In this document: one piece after another, positions 19,181 to 29,663 of the stretch
Layout of the letters: each line of letters opens with the position of its first letter
How positions within the stretch are numbered: position 1 is the first letter of the stretch
Assembly: GCA_016717285.1 (NCBI GenBank)
Contig: JADKFU010000005.1
Span: 62,001 to 126,000 of the forward strand
Direction: 5' to 3'
Origin: Chitinophagaceae bacterium
Lineage (GTDB): Bacteria; Bacteroidota; Bacteroidia; Chitinophagales; UBA10324
Length of the DNA: 64,000 nt
Notes under the pieces: model-generated
The model's input: only the letters and a program-made list of their open reading frames with translations
Databases searched by the model: none
What the model was told of the DNA's origin: nothing
Program-made: the position numbers and the translations under genes

Positions 19181-21579
19181 CTAATGCGCCATCTCACTCA
19201 TAAACTTAATCCGCATCAGTTGAATCTCTTCCATCGAATAATTATCCTTGCCGAGATCGCCGAGAGCATCCTGCAGTGAATCAGAATGGGCAGTCCGGAA
19301 ATAATCGTATACTTCTTCCTGCCGGTCTTCTTCAATAAGATCAGTTATGTAATAATCAAGGTTGAGGCGTGTACCGGAGGAAACGATGGATTCCATTTCT
19401 TCCAGCAATTGTTCCATCTTCATGCCTTTGCCTTGTGCAATGGTGTCGAGTGGAATTTTTTTATCGATATTCTGAATGATGTACACTTTGATGCCTGATT
19501 TATTCACCACCGATTTCACTACCATTTCAGATGGTTTCTCAATTTCATTTTCTTCTACATAAGCGGCAATTACTTCCACAAATGGTTTACCATACTTGGT
19601 GGCTTTTCCTTTGCTCACACCCATGATACGGGAAAGTTCATCCAGTGTGGTTGGATATTGTGTGGCCATATCTTCCAGTGAAGGATCCTGAAACAATACA
19701 AAAGGTGGCAGGTTGCGTTCTTTCGCGTATCGTTTGCGCAAATCTTTCAGCATGTTTAACAGCGTTGGATCAAGCGCGCTGGTGCCTCCTTCCGGTTCCG
19801 TATCTTCCAGGTTATCGAAATCATGATTAATGGAAATCATGATGGAATGCGGCTTCTGTAAAAACTTGCGGCCTTTTTCACTCAGCCGGATTACGCCGTA
19901 ATTTTCAATGTCTTTGGTAATGAGGTTGTGAAGCAGCGCCTGGCGCAAAACGGAATTCCAGAAATGATCATCATGATCTTTGCCTGCACCAAAGATGGGC
20001 AGTTGATCATGCTTAAACATGGTAACCTGGTTGTGTTTGTTGCCGCAAAGAATGTCAACGATATAATTAATCGTGAAACTTTCATTCACAGCCTCTACCG
20101 CCTGGACAAGCAATTTGATGAAATCTTTTCCTTCCATCTGCTCTTTCGGATGCAGGCAGTTGTCACATTTGCCACAGTTTTCCTTGTCGTATTTCTCTCC
20201 AAAATAATGGAGCAGAAATCGCCGGCGGCAGACAGATGTTTCCGCGTATGCCACCGTTTCCATCAACAGGTGCCCGCCCATCTCGCGTTCACTTTGCGAT
20301 TTGTCGCGCATGAATTTTTCCAGTTTCAGAATATCGCTGTAGTTATAAAAAGCGATACACTTACCTTCCAGTCCGTCGCGTCCGCCGCGTCCTGTTTCCT
20401 GGTAATAATTCTCCAGCGATTTGGGAATATTGTAATGAATCACAAACCTTACATCAGGTTTGTCAATGCCCATTCCGAATGCAATGGTGGCCACAATCAC
20501 ATCAATATCTTCCATCAGAAACTGATCCTGACGGCTCGAACGCGTGGCAGCATCCAGGCCTGCATGATAGGCCGCCGCCCTGATTCCGTTGACCGTTAAA
20601 AATTCAGCTATTTCTTCAGTGGATTTCCGGCTCAGCACATAAATAATTCCTGACTTGCCCGACATGCTTTTCACAAACTTTACGATCTGCTTCAGCGTAG
20701 GTTCTTTCTTTCCTTTCGGACGTACTTCGTAATAAAGATTGGGACGGTTAAAGGAACTGATGTAGATATTCTTCTCACTCATGTCGAGGTTCTTCAAAAT
20801 ATCTGATTGAACCTTGGGTGTTGCTGTTGCGGTGAGTGCCATGATCGGAATACGGTTGCCCATATTTTCGATCATGCCTTTGATCTTGCGGTATTCGGGA
20901 CGGAAGTCATGTCCCCATTCGGAGATGCAATGTGCCTCATCCACCGCGACAAATGAAATATCCAGTCCGCTGAGGAAATCAATATTTTCTTCTTTCGTCA
21001 ATGTTTCCGGTGCTACATACAACATTTTTGTAACGCCGCGAACAAGGTCTTTCTTTACTTCTTTGGCTTGTGCTTTTGTTAGCGAAGAATTGAGAAAGTG
21101 AGCGATGTTATCATTGCTGCTGTAACCACGAATCTGATCGACCTGGTTTTTCATGAGCGCAATCAGCGGTGAAATAATGATAGCTGTTCCTTTGAGCAGG
21201 ATGGCAGGCAACTGGTAGCACAGTGATTTTCCGCCGCCTGTAGGCATAATAACGAACGTATCTTCGCCATTTAATACACTCTGAATGATTCTCTCCTGTG
21301 CACCTTTAAAATTATCGAACCCGGAAATATTCATGAAGCGAATCTCTGAGGTTTAGCTTGCCGTCTTTCTTAACGGTATGCATCACTTTCAGAATTTTTT
21401 CGCCTGCTTCGTCTAAGTCTCTTCCGTTTTTCGCCGGCCTTGTGGTCTCCTGTTCAGTTTTTTACAATGTCTATCCTATCAGCTTTATCCACCGTTTTTG
21501 TTCCATTCGTGGGTTTTGGTGGTTTCACTTTCAATGATCTTTCCTTCACCGCGCTCTCATTTACCGCTTTCTTAGCCAT
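19181..21579 (-). CDS. recQ: ATP-dependent DNA helicase RecQ (two N-terminal frame breaks)
   Basis: Helicase core: motif I PTGGGKSLCYQLP, Walker B with DEAHCISEWGHDFRP, motif III ALTATATP, and motif VI region GRGGRDG. The RQC zinc site uses CRRRFLLHYFGEKYDKENCG plus KCDNC (four Cys), followed by winged helix, an HRDC domain (PPFVLFQDPSLEDMAT, TLDELSRIMGVSKGKA) and an extra C-terminal domain. The intact frame begins at 21334, but RecQ-like sequence continues upstream to ATG 21579: LKVMHTVKKDGKLNLRDSLH reads in frame, then EYF-GFDNF needs one G removed at 21323-21324, and an A/T6 run at 21458-21463 has one base too many. About 797 residues. It unwinds DNA during recombination and repair. Confidence 0.93.
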
Positions 21580-21883
21580 GTTACTTTCTGTTGTTTCAAA
21601 TTCAAAAATACCTGTTGCATACAGGTAGCAATTCTTTGTTTGTGTTTTTGATGTTGTTGATCCGATTTTTTCGGGAAACCCCAGTCAACCCGAAAGTGAT
21701 GTGCTTTTAGCGTAAGCCGGACCGGCAGTTGTAAAGGTTCAACTATCTAAAAGTAGGAATTTTAATACTTTTACAAAAATTCAGGAAGAATTATTTTTCC
21801 AACTGTACTTCTACGTGAAATTTTTGCAATAGACGAAAGGTAATCATTTTCAAATATCATTTCCAGAATAGTTTTTTACGCCC
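21580..21883. other. Divergent intergenic region, recQ/kdsD
   Basis: 304 bases, AT-rich, without supported gene. It should contain both divergent promoters; I see no box that clearly meets the TAnnTTTG consensus. Confidence 0.4.
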
Positions 21884-22855
21884 TTGAAGATTACTAGCGC
21901 TTCCATTCTACGTACAGCAAGGGAGACTTTGTTCACTGAATCCGATGCCATTGCCCGGCTGGTAAAACTTCTGGATAAGCAGTTTGTAACGCTGGCAGAA
22001 AAAATCTATAACAGTAAGGGAAGGGTAGTGGTTACCGGAATCGGCAAGAGTGCCATTATCGCCAATAAATTGGTGGCCACCTTTAACTCTACCGGAACAT
22101 CTGCTATGTATATGCATGCGGCAGATGCCATTCATGGCGATCTGGGAATGATTCGTGAAGAAGATATTATCATCTGTATTTCCAAAAGCGGCGATAGCCC
22201 TGAAATTAAATTATTGGTGCCATTGGTAAAAAATAATGGCAACCTGCTGGCTGGAATCGTAGGAAATACCAAAGGTTATCTTGCTATGCACGCTGATCTT
22301 GTTTTAAATACTACTGTTTCCAAAGAAGCATGTCCGAATAACCTGGCTCCAACTGCCAGCACTGCTGCACAGATGGCTTTAGGCGATGCGTTGGCCGTTT
22401 GCCTGTTGAAGATGCGTGGCTTTTCACCGGAAGATTTTGCCAAATTTCATCCCGGCGGTGCGTTGGGAAAAAAACTTTATCTGAAAGTAAGTGATCTCTA
22501 TGTGCAGCATCAGAAACCGATGGTGCAGGAAGGTGATTCTATTCATCAGGTGATTCTTGAAATTACGTCGAACCGGTTAGGTGCGACAGCCGTTTTGAAT
22601 AAGAAAAATCAGGTGACCGGCATTATTACAGATGGCGATCTCCGGCGAATGATTGAAAAGAAATCATCCATGGATCTGCTGAAAGCGAAAGATATCATGG
22701 GCAAAAATCCACTTACCATTAAAAAGGACGAACTCGCTATCAATGCACTCGACCTGATGCGCAGTCATAAAATAACACAGGTGATTGTGAAAGATAAAAG
22801 TCAATATTTAGGGATGGTGCATGTGCATGATTTGTTGAAGGAAGGATTGGTGTGA
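21884..22855 (+). CDS. kdsD: D-arabinose-5-phosphate isomerase (KpsF/GutQ family)
   Basis: 323 residues, opening with a TTG codon at 21884; no ATG fits the conserved N-terminus better. The SIS domain (about residues 35-170) has GRVVVTGIGKSAIIANKLVA, the FNSTGT loop, AADAIHGDLGMI, CISKSGDSPEI and KEACPNNLAPTAST, then ALLKMRGFSPEDFAKFHPGG (here LLKMRGFSPEDF). Two CBS domains follow (VTGIITDGDLRRMIEK; QYLGMVHVHDLLKEG). It interconverts ribulose-5-phosphate and arabinose-5-phosphate, the first step toward Kdo for lipopolysaccharide. A polysaccharide precursor gene (manC) follows on the same strand. Confidence 0.94.
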   Translation: MKITSASILRTARETLFTESDAIARLVKLLDKQFVTLAEKIYNSKGRVVVTGIGKSAIIANKLVATFNSTGTSAMYMHAADAIHGDLGMIREEDIIICISKSGDSPEIKLLVPLVKNNGNLLAGIVGNTKGYLAMHADLVLNTTVSKEACPNNLAPTASTAAQMALGDALAVCLLKMRGFSPEDFAKFHPGGALGKKLYLKVSDLYVQHQKPMVQEGDSIHQVILEITSNRLGATAVLNKKNQVTGIITDGDLRRMIEKKSSMDLLKAKDIMGKNPLTIKKDELAINALDLMRSHKITQVIVKDKSQYLGMVHVHDLLKEGLV

Positions 22856-22859
22856 TGGA

Positions 22860-23012
22860 GTAGTGAGTAGTGAGAAAGTCGTGAGTCCTTAGTCCTTAGT
22901 CTTTAGTCTTTAGTCTATAGATAGTCATTAGTCATTGAGTCATAAAGTATCTGGTCATTAAAACATCGGCACATCGGCGCATTAATTTCATTGGCACATT
23001 ATCTCATCAATT
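22860..23012. repeat. Low-complexity tract of TTAGTC and CATCGGCACAT motifs
   Basis: Contains gtccttagtccttagtcttt, tagtctttagtctatagatag, then cacatcggcgcattaatttc and cattggcacattatctcatc. Loose tandem copies of 7-mer (AGTCCTT) and 12-mer (ATCGGCACATTG) motifs. Related tracts occur in at least seven other gaps in this window, in either orientation. Between kdsD and manC. Confidence 0.75.
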
Positions 23013-23060
23013 CAAATCCCATGCTTCATAGTTAATCGCGAATCCTATCTTTAGCACTTT

Positions 23061-24143
23061 ATGAAAAAGCACGAATACGCAGTGATGTTGGCAGGCGGCA
23101 TAGGCAGTCGCTTTTGGCCCGTGAGCAAGAGTCGCATGCCGAAGCAGTTTCTGGACATTCTCGGAACGGGCAAATCAATGATGCAGATGACGTATGAACG
23201 ATTGCTGCGGAGTTTTGCACCGGATAAGATTTTTGTGATCACCAACGAATCCTACCGCGACATTGCAACGAAGCAACTTCCGGATCTCCATGACGAAAAC
23301 CTGTTGTTGGAACCTGCGCGGAAAAATACGGCGCCATGTATTGCTTATGCTGGTCATAAAATACTATCCATTGATACCAACGCTTCCTTCATCATCACGC
23401 CGAGTGACCACATGATTTTGCGCGAAGACCAATATGACAAAGCGGTTCAGAAAGCTTTGAAAGTGGTGCAGAAGCGCGATATCATTGTAACATTGGGTAT
23501 TCGTCCCACCAGGCCGGATACCGGATACGGTTACATTCAATACATAGAAGACATGGAGGAAGATGGAGTGTTTAAAGTAAAAACATTTGTAGAAAAACCA
23601 CCACTTGATATTGCCACCACTTTTTACCGCAGCGGTGATTTCTTATGGAATGCAGGCATTTTTATTTCCAATGTAAGAACACTGATGAATGCCTATCACC
23701 ATTATTTGCCTGAAGTGAATGATGTATTCAAGGAAATCAAAAAAGTTTACAATACGCCGGGCGAGAAGGAATTTGTTGCCAAAGCTTTTTCAATGTGTCC
23801 GAATGTGAGCATCGATACGGCGATTATGGAGAAGGCAAAAAATGTGTGCGTGATACCTGCACAGTTTGGGTGGAGTGATCTTGGAACCTGGGCTTCATTA
23901 TACGAGCAATATGCAAAAGATTATCTCGGCAATGCCGTATCCGGAAAGAATGTGATGATCTACGATGCTACCAATTGCATGGTGATGGTGCCTGAAAAAA
24001 AGATGGTGGTATTGCAGGGATTGGAAGATTATATAATCGTTGATACAGAAGAAGTGCTGCTGATTTGCCGTAAGGATCAGGAACAGGAGATCAAGCAAAT
24101 TGTAGCTGATATAAAACGGAATAAAGGAGATCGGTTTTTGTAG
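23061..24143 (+). CDS. manC: Mannose-1-phosphate guanylyltransferase
   Basis: 360 residues. N-terminal nucleotidyltransferase signature LAGGIGSRFWPVSKSRMPKQ followed by FLDILGTGKSMMQMTYERL. Also seen are the LLEPARKNTAPCIAYA motif, TPSDHMI, FVEKPP and WNAGIFI, all typical of GDP-mannose pyrophosphorylases; the length matches the single-domain form without the isomerase domain. It makes GDP-mannose from mannose-1-phosphate and GTP in the cytoplasm for surface glycan. A box TATCTTTA at 23046-23053 resembles the -7 element. Neighbouring kdsD and the glycosyltransferases downstream support a polysaccharide role. Confidence 0.95.
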   Translation: MKKHEYAVMLAGGIGSRFWPVSKSRMPKQFLDILGTGKSMMQMTYERLLRSFAPDKIFVITNESYRDIATKQLPDLHDENLLLEPARKNTAPCIAYAGHKILSIDTNASFIITPSDHMILREDQYDKAVQKALKVVQKRDIIVTLGIRPTRPDTGYGYIQYIEDMEEDGVFKVKTFVEKPPLDIATTFYRSGDFLWNAGIFISNVRTLMNAYHHYLPEVNDVFKEIKKVYNTPGEKEFVAKAFSMCPNVSIDTAIMEKAKNVCVIPAQFGWSDLGTWASLYEQYAKDYLGNAVSGKNVMIYDATNCMVMVPEKKMVVLQGLEDYIIVDTEEVLLICRKDQEQEIKQIVADIKRNKGDRFL

Positions 24144-24247
24144 TAGCACGATCTTTATGTCGCTTTGATGAGCCGATGTGCCAATGAGGTGAACAATTAT
24201 ACAATAATATATAGCTGTCCGTCTTTATTATTTCCTGACTTTTGCGT

Positions 24248-25822
24248 TTAATGTGAAGGAGGAAACAGTAGTTGTTTTTTCTTTCTGAAAATGTTCAATT
24301 CAAAAATTAAAACCACAATTACCGCTGCATATTCAATTGCAACCAATGCCAGATTTTCCTGGTAAGGAATTGTTTGATAAGTAGCATAACTCAGCGCAAT
24401 AAATAATGACCATACCAGCGGATATTTATAACCCGTAACTACTGAACACATCACCAAAGGAATGATGTACCATGGATGCACGGTGGTTGCCAGCAGCAAA
24501 TAAATTGTGAGTGACCATTGTATTGCGTGAAAGAAAAATTTCCACGAATTTTCTTTTTCTTTTACTGCGAAAAATAAAATAGAAATAAATGTAATGACTG
24601 CCAACCACGGACCGGCCTGCCGGACAATATCATAGTGTACGAATTGAAAACCAATCCACCTTACCACATAAAAAATGCTCGCATTGAATTCGAAATGCTG
24701 AAAATACAATTGCAGACTGCTGCCCCATTGTGTGAGCAGTTGCTGATTCAGGAAAGGAATTAAGAGCAACAGGAAAAAAAATCCGGTTATGAAGAAATAG
24801 AGCAAACTATGTTTCCATTTCAGGCGCCTGATGAGAAACGAAAGAAACAACAATGGAATAAGTTTTACTGAAATGGCGGCGGAAAAACTGAGTGCTGAAT
24901 AAATCATCTTGCGTCTGGTTATCCGAGATTGCTGATACGCTTTGTTTTTTGATTGTTCGTTTGTAATCAGAGATGTTTGTTTGGGTGAAAAAAGGAAAAG
25001 GGTTCTTCAACAGGTTTTATGTAATGAGTTGCCTGAATCAGTAAATAAATAGCCAGCACTAAAAAAAAGATCATAATGACCTCGAAGTGCAGGTTGCCAC
25101 TGCCTTCCATAATTACCAATGGATTTAATGCATAGAGCAAAACATTTCTTCTTGGTAAATTAAAATGTGCAAGAATTTTTAACAGCAAAATGATCGTTCC
25201 TGTTTCGGCAGCAATGCAGAAGGTTCGCATCACGATTACCGTTCCCGATAAATTGGATGGAAACAATTGGGCGCTGATGCCGAAAATAAACTGACAGACG
25301 GGTGGATAGACGGTATAGTACTTCGGAGAATTCATGCCATTGAATAACTCCATCAAATAATCCGGCTGAGGCCCGCTTTCCTGTAAATAAGCTGATGGAA
25401 TGATAGTGAAGGGATTTTCACCGTGCGTCCACATAAATCCATCCCACGCAAAACCGGAAATAATCGTCGGACAAGGAAGGCATTGAAAAAAGAAACACCA
25501 AACGAAAAACAATTGCTGCAGCAAGTAGCATTTGTAAATCTGATTTGCGGTTTAATAACAGACTTGTGCTTTCTGCACTTAGTCCTTCGGTGTTTTTAAA
25601 TCCGGGCTGATCATGCTGCGAGTGCTCATTTCTTTTTAGTAATTGCAGATAGGCAGCGAAAAGCAACAGGTAACAGGTAAAATGCAAAGTGAATTGTTCG
25701 CGCGATAAACCATAGCCATTAAAAAGATAACAGCACAAAGAAAGCAACAGCATGCCCCAGGTAAATGCATTTAATGGCAGCAGGTGGCGGACGGGTTCAA
25801 ATTGACCTTTTCTGAAAATCAC
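24248..25822 (-). CDS. GT-C type membrane glycosyltransferase (two frame breaks)
   Basis: Three frame segments join into one protein of about 524 residues. Segment 1 (from 25822) has several TM helices and ends SLSDDYFRF; the AAAA run at 25450-25453 has one extra base, after which AWDGFMWTHGENPFTIIPSA continues. The A6 run at 24988-24993 is one short, after which SPKQTSLITNEQS leads into segment 3 (IYSALSFSAAISVKLIPLL to RKKKQLLFPPSH). SDDYFRFAWDG followed by NPF is the loop motif of polyprenol-phosphate-mannose-dependent GT-C mannosyltransferases (compare RYLWDGxxxxxGxNPY), with the acidic pair as probable catalytic residues. Multi-pass membrane enzyme using a lipid-linked sugar donor. It lies beside two GT2 genes and manC. 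The exact acceptor is unknown. Confidence 0.7.
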
Positions 25823-25869
25823 GACAAGAACTTTTTCCGAAGATAGGGGAAGTTGGAGCTATGAAGTGC

Positions 25870-26008
25870 AGCAGGATGTGCCAATGGTTTTGATGTGCCG
25901 ATGTGTCAATGGCTTAACGTGGCAGCGTTTTTATTAGGTGATGAATTGATGTGCCAATGAAATTAACGTGCTGATGAGCCGATGATTTAATGGCTAATGA
26001 CCAATAAC
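25870..26008. repeat. Low-complexity tract of GATGTGCCAATG motifs
   Basis: gatgtgccaatggttttgat, tgccgatgtgtcaatggctt, gaattgatgtgccaatgaaa and gctgatgagccgatgattta recur loosely, the reverse complement family of the tract at 22964-23010. It separates two minus-strand glycosyltransferase genes. Confidence 0.7.
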
Positions 26009-26078
26009 TATTACCTGTCAGAATAGGCTGTTCCCGAGCTTTTGAACTTAGCTATTAAACCACTTAGCCATGCAATCC

Positions 26079-27611
26079 TCAGTTTCTGGCCATTTTAAAC
26101 CGCCAGCGAAACGTAGGAGACTTTGATCGTAATGGCTTAGAATGCGCGAAAGAATAGAAGCTGACAAATCCGAATCCAAAGGAGAGCAATACGTGAAAGG
26201 GAAGCAATCCGTAATCTTTCAATAAAAAGGCAAACACGATCCCTGAAATAAAATATAATGCAAGCACACCTTCCGAAACTGTGATCCAGTTGGTTGTTTT
26301 TTCCAGGTAACGGTTTTGTTTCCAATCCTGTTGTCCGCTTGGCACGTTGAACTTGGGCGTTCGCATGAAAGCACTCTTCATCCCAAAATAACCCTGCAGC
26401 ACCGCAACTGCATTGTGTAAGGCAAGTCCCATGCTAACGGATAAGAAGAGTGGAAAAATCAGAAGGAATTTGGCAAGGTTGCGCGGAAATTTTTTATCCC
26501 CTTGCGCTTCGGAGAAAAAATAGAAACATCCAAGAATCAACAAACTGATGAGAAAAAGGAAGCGTATAAAAACAGGTTGCTGAATTGGTCTAATTGATGC
26601 TTGATGAAAAGCATTGGAATGCTCAATATCGCGGTTGTCATGATGAAAATAAAAATAGTAGAATTCATCAGGTGAAATGCCGCGTGCAACTTGGTGGAAA
26701 AGCTCACGCCGCTTTTTCTCAAAACAGAATCAGATTTTTGCGCACACATTCCGCTGCTCCTTTGTTCCACCGGAATTGCTGATTCTTTAATGCATTCATA
26801 GCAACCGGTAATTCTGCAGGTGTTCCGATATCTTCTTTGTAAACAAAATTCCAACCACGCAACTGCGCACGGTAGCTGAGATCAAGGTCTTCTGTCAGCG
26901 TATCTGATTGCCAGCCGCCGGCATCATCAATGCACTTTTTCCGCCAGATGCCTGCAGTGCCGTTGAAGTTGATGAAGTGACCAGCAACATTTCTACCGGT
27001 TTGTTCTATCGTGAAATGTGCATCCAATCCAAATGCCTGCAAGCGCGTGATGAGAGAATGATTTTTATTCAGGTGCTGCCAGCGAGTTTGCACCATGCCC
27101 ACTTTTTCATTTTTAAATTCAGGCAACGTTCTTAGCAGGAAATCCGGTTGCGGCACAAAGTCAGCATCAAAAATGGCAATGTATTTTCCGGTTGCGCTAT
27201 CCAATGCATGCGCAAGTGCACCTGCTTTGAATCCTTTGCGTACTTCGCGTTGAATGTGTTGCACATCAAATCCGAGTGTTTGCAGTTCGTAAGTTTTTTT
27301 CCTGATAAGATCTGATGTTTCATCAGTGGAATCATCAAGCACCTGAATCTGTAATTTGTCTTTCGGATAATCGAATTTCGAAATTGCTTCCATCAATCGT
27401 TCAACAACATACAACTCATTGTAAACCGGTAACTGAACAGTAACCAGGGAAATGAAATAAGTGATACTGTTTCTTCAGCGCCGTTTTTTTGTGCAGCGCG
27501 TTTATTACGGAGATAGCTTATCAGAAGACTTAACTGAATAAGACTGTAAAGGAAAATGCAGAAAAGCGAAAGCGCATAAATGATCACAATAATAATTGCC
27601 ACGGATTCCAT
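26079..27611 (-). CDS. Membrane GT2 processive-type glycosyltransferase (three frame breaks)
   Basis: Reading through four segments gives about 511 residues. N-terminal TM helix (VAIIIVIIYALSLFCIFLYS), then LVTVQLPVYNELYVVERLME, VLDDSTDE (first Asp), FDADFVPQPDFL (DxD), TEDLDLSYR (catalytic Asp in TED) and QQFRWNKGAA (QxxRW), the order found in cellulose synthase-like and related GT2 enzymes. Four or so C-terminal TM helices follow (FIMTTAILSIPML, LLIFPLFLSVSMGL, LYFISGIVFAFLL, VLLSFGFGFVSFYS). Frame breaks: G3 at 27447-27449 one short, T5 at 26735-26739 one short, A5 at 26553-26557 one short. The gene starts one base after the stop of the GT2 gene upstream, so the two are co-transcribed. Product glycan unknown. 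Confidence 0.85.
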
Positions 27612-27612
27612 T

Positions 27613-28389
27613 TCAGAGATATTTAAAGATAGTTGTTATGATTTTGTAACCCGCCAATATGGTTCCTTTTACTGTGCCTGACACTTTAGAAATTCCAATG
27701 CGTCTTCTGTAGCTCACAGGAATTTCCGTGCAAATAAGTTTATTTTTTGCAGCTTTCAATTGCATTTCTACTGTCCACCCATAATTTTTATCGACCATGC
27801 CCAATGACTGTAATTCCTCCCATTTTATTGCTCTGAACGGACCAAGATCTGTAAAGCGCACGCCATAAAATAAATACAACAGGCGTGTTGCCAGCCAGTT
27901 TCCGAAAACCTGCTGGGGCTGCATGGCACCGCGTTCCCTGTTACCCAAGGCGCGTGAGCCAATTACGAAGTCGATATCATTTTTTACGATAGGTTCAATC
28001 AGTTGGCTCATCTCCTCCGGAAAATCAGAATAATCACCATCAATGAAAATCACAATATCGGGTGGTACGGATTTATTTTGGAGATAACTCATTCCTTTCA
28101 GGCAGGCAGCTCCGTAACCTTTGCGCTTTTCCAATAAAACCGTTGCCCCTGCATTGGTTGCATTTACGCTTGTTCGATCAGTTGAATTATTATCTGCCAC
28201 TACAATTTCCCGCACCAGTTGTTTATCGATGCCCGCGATCACCATACCAATGGATTCCTGCTCGTTAAAGGCCGGAATGATTACATCAACAATGGGCACC
28301 GAGGTTTTCAAAAACGGGGCAAATATAGGACTTGAGGCAGGAAGTTTGGAAAATTGATGTGCCGATGATTTGAATTGCGTATACGGCAA
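27613..28389 (-). CDS. GT2 family glycosyltransferase, DPM/UndP-glycosyltransferase-like
   Basis: 258 residues in the longest frame. The conserved domain begins PIVDVIIPAFNEQESIGMVI, with VADNNSTDRT and the DxD motif FIDGDYSDFP, then DFVIGSRALGNRERGAM and the C-terminal KNYGWTVEMQLKAAKNKL. This is a soluble GT2 that usually moves a sugar to a polyprenyl phosphate. The first 30 residues come from sequence of the intergenic GGCACATCA type and are probably not translated: a GTG at 28299 (start of VPIVDVIIP) is a better start. It ends one base before the next gene, suggesting translational coupling. Sugar and acceptor are not determinable. Confidence 0.85.
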   Translation of the reverse strand: MPYTQFKSSAHQFSKLPASSPIFAPFLKTSVPIVDVIIPAFNEQESIGMVIAGIDKQLVREIVVADNNSTDRTSVNATNAGATVLLEKRKGYGAACLKGMSYLQNKSVPPDIVIFIDGDYSDFPEEMSQLIEPIVKNDIDFVIGSRALGNRERGAMQPQQVFGNWLATRLLYLFYGVRFTDLGPFRAIKWEELQSLGMVDKNYGWTVEMQLKAAKNKLICTEIPVSYRRRIGISKVSGTVKGTILAGYKIITTIFKYL

Positions 28390-28392
28390 TGA

Positions 28393-28530
28393 TCTTATGT
28401 ACCGATTATCAGGAGTACCAATGACTTAATGCACAAATGACTCAATAACTCATGACCTTCTAACGACTAACGACTAAGGACTAAGGACTAAGGACTAAGG
28501 ACTAAGGACTAATGACTTTGACTCACTACT
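28393..28530. repeat. Low-complexity tract of GACTAAG heptamers
   Basis: taacgactaacgactaagga continues as five near-perfect ggactaa units (28462-28512), preceded by accaatgacttaatgcacaa of the GTGCCAATG family. It fills the gap between the GT2 and msrB genes. Confidence 0.8.
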
Positions 28531-28532
28531 AC

Positions 28533-29027
28533 CTACTCTCCACTCTTCTCAAACTTCATCGCACCGGAATTCATACAATACCGCAATCCCGTTGGCTTTG
28601 GTCCATCATCAAACACGTGACCAAGGTGGCCGCCGCAATTGCTGCATAATACTTCATCGCGCTCCATTCCATAGCTGTTGTCATGTCCGACGGCGACAGC
28701 AGTTTTGCTGACCGGTTGCCAGAAACTGGGCCATCCGGTTCCTGATTCGAATTTTGTTTCTGAACTGAAAAGTGCCTGGTGACAAGCAGCACAGTAATAA
28801 GTTCCCTTTTCATGATTGTCGTAGTAAGCACCGGTAAAAGCTCTTTCGGTGCCTTTTTCGCGAAGGATGTTAAACTGTTCAGGCGTCAGTATTTGTTTCC
28901 ATTCTGCATCTGTTTTCATAACGGGAAAAGTTGTTTTTGAAGTGGATTCAGGTTTGGTTTGATTTTGCGCACAGGCACTCAGTGAGAGAAATCCGAATGC
29001 GAGCAAAACTAATATTGAGTTTTTCAT
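28533..29027 (-). CDS. msrB: Lipoprotein peptide-methionine (R)-S-oxide reductase
   Basis: 164 residues with a lipobox LSAC (Cys19), so probably membrane-anchored in the periplasm. MsrB signatures: ERAFTGAYYDNHEKGTYYCA, zinc Cys pairs CAAC (79, 82) and CSNC (128, 131), GTGWPSFWQP, GHLGHVFDDGP and the catalytic Cys151 in LRYCMNSGAM. It reduces methionine-R-sulfoxide in damaged envelope proteins, presumably with an extracytoplasmic thiol donor. It is divergent from a heme lipoprotein gene 127 bp away. Gene identity is secure; partner electron donor is not visible here. Confidence 0.96.
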   Translation of the reverse strand: MKNSILVLLAFGFLSLSACAQNQTKPESTSKTTFPVMKTDAEWKQILTPEQFNILREKGTERAFTGAYYDNHEKGTYYCAACHQALFSSETKFESGTGWPSFWQPVSKTAVAVGHDNSYGMERDEVLCSNCGGHLGHVFDDGPKPTGLRYCMNSGAMKFEKSGE

Positions 29028-29153
29028 GATTTTCTAAAAATTATTTTGAAGAATGTACGTAACACAATATGGAAGTGGTTTGGTTCAATTTTAAATTCTT
29101 TTTTGATGTTGCGGATGTCGGCTAAATTGCACAAAAGTGTTAACGTAAATCAA

Positions 29154-29663
29154 ATGAAAAGAATAGCTGGCAGTTTTGTTTTCGCGATGGCAGTCGGTGC
29201 AATGGTTATTTCCTGTACTTCCCAAAATGAAAAAGAACAGTCCACTCAAAATCAGGAAGCATTTACGGCAGCGGACATTCATCTCGGTGAGCACATGCGC
29301 GACATTCAGTATTACACTTTGAAACTCGGATTGTCGCTTCAGCATAAGAATGGCCCGCTTGCACAATTCTATCTGGATGAAGTGGAAGAAGCATATCAGG
29401 AGTTGTCTGATAAATCAATTGTGGAGGAAGGCATTGATATTTCCGCATTATTGCATCAACTACTGGAACCCGGTTTGAAAGCTGTTGACAGTGTGTTGCT
29501 TCAAAATGATACTTCCCGTTTTATTCCTGTTTATCATGCTTTAATTGAGAAATGCAACAGTTGTCACAGGGAAGCGAAACATGAATTTATCGTGATTCAG
29601 ATGCCGGAAGAAAATTTCAACGGGCAGGATTTCAGGTTGCCATCGGCAGGCGACGCCAGATGA
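29154..29663 (+). CDS. c-type heme lipoprotein
   Basis: Start chosen at 29154 (MKRIAGSFVFAMAVGAMVIS, then Cys21, a lipobox); the frame is open upstream to 29046 but that part is not signal-like. 169 residues, mostly helical, with one CNSCH motif (Cys134, Cys137, His138) near the C-terminus, placed as in cytochrome c'-type four-helix proteins. A Met or other sixth ligand is not clear. Predicted to be a periplasmic membrane-anchored cytochrome. The divergent msrB neighbour suggests a redox theme, but no shared pathway is shown. Confidence 0.8.
   Translation: MKRIAGSFVFAMAVGAMVISCTSQNEKEQSTQNQEAFTAADIHLGEHMRDIQYYTLKLGLSLQHKNGPLAQFYLDEVEEAYQELSDKSIVEEGIDISALLHQLLEPGLKAVDSVLLQNDTSRFIPVYHALIEKCNSCHREAKHEFIVIQMPEENFNGQDFRLPSAGDAR

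Noticed and set aside
19928..20599. 223-residue plus-strand frame opposite recQ
   Set aside because: Antisense of conserved RecQ sequence with no independent motif, start context or codon signal.
28299..28389. First 30 residues of the GT2 gene at 27613-28389 as a true N-terminus
   Set aside because: They derive from a GTGCCGATG-type intergenic tract and precede the conserved start of the GT2 fold; a GTG at 28299 is more likely.
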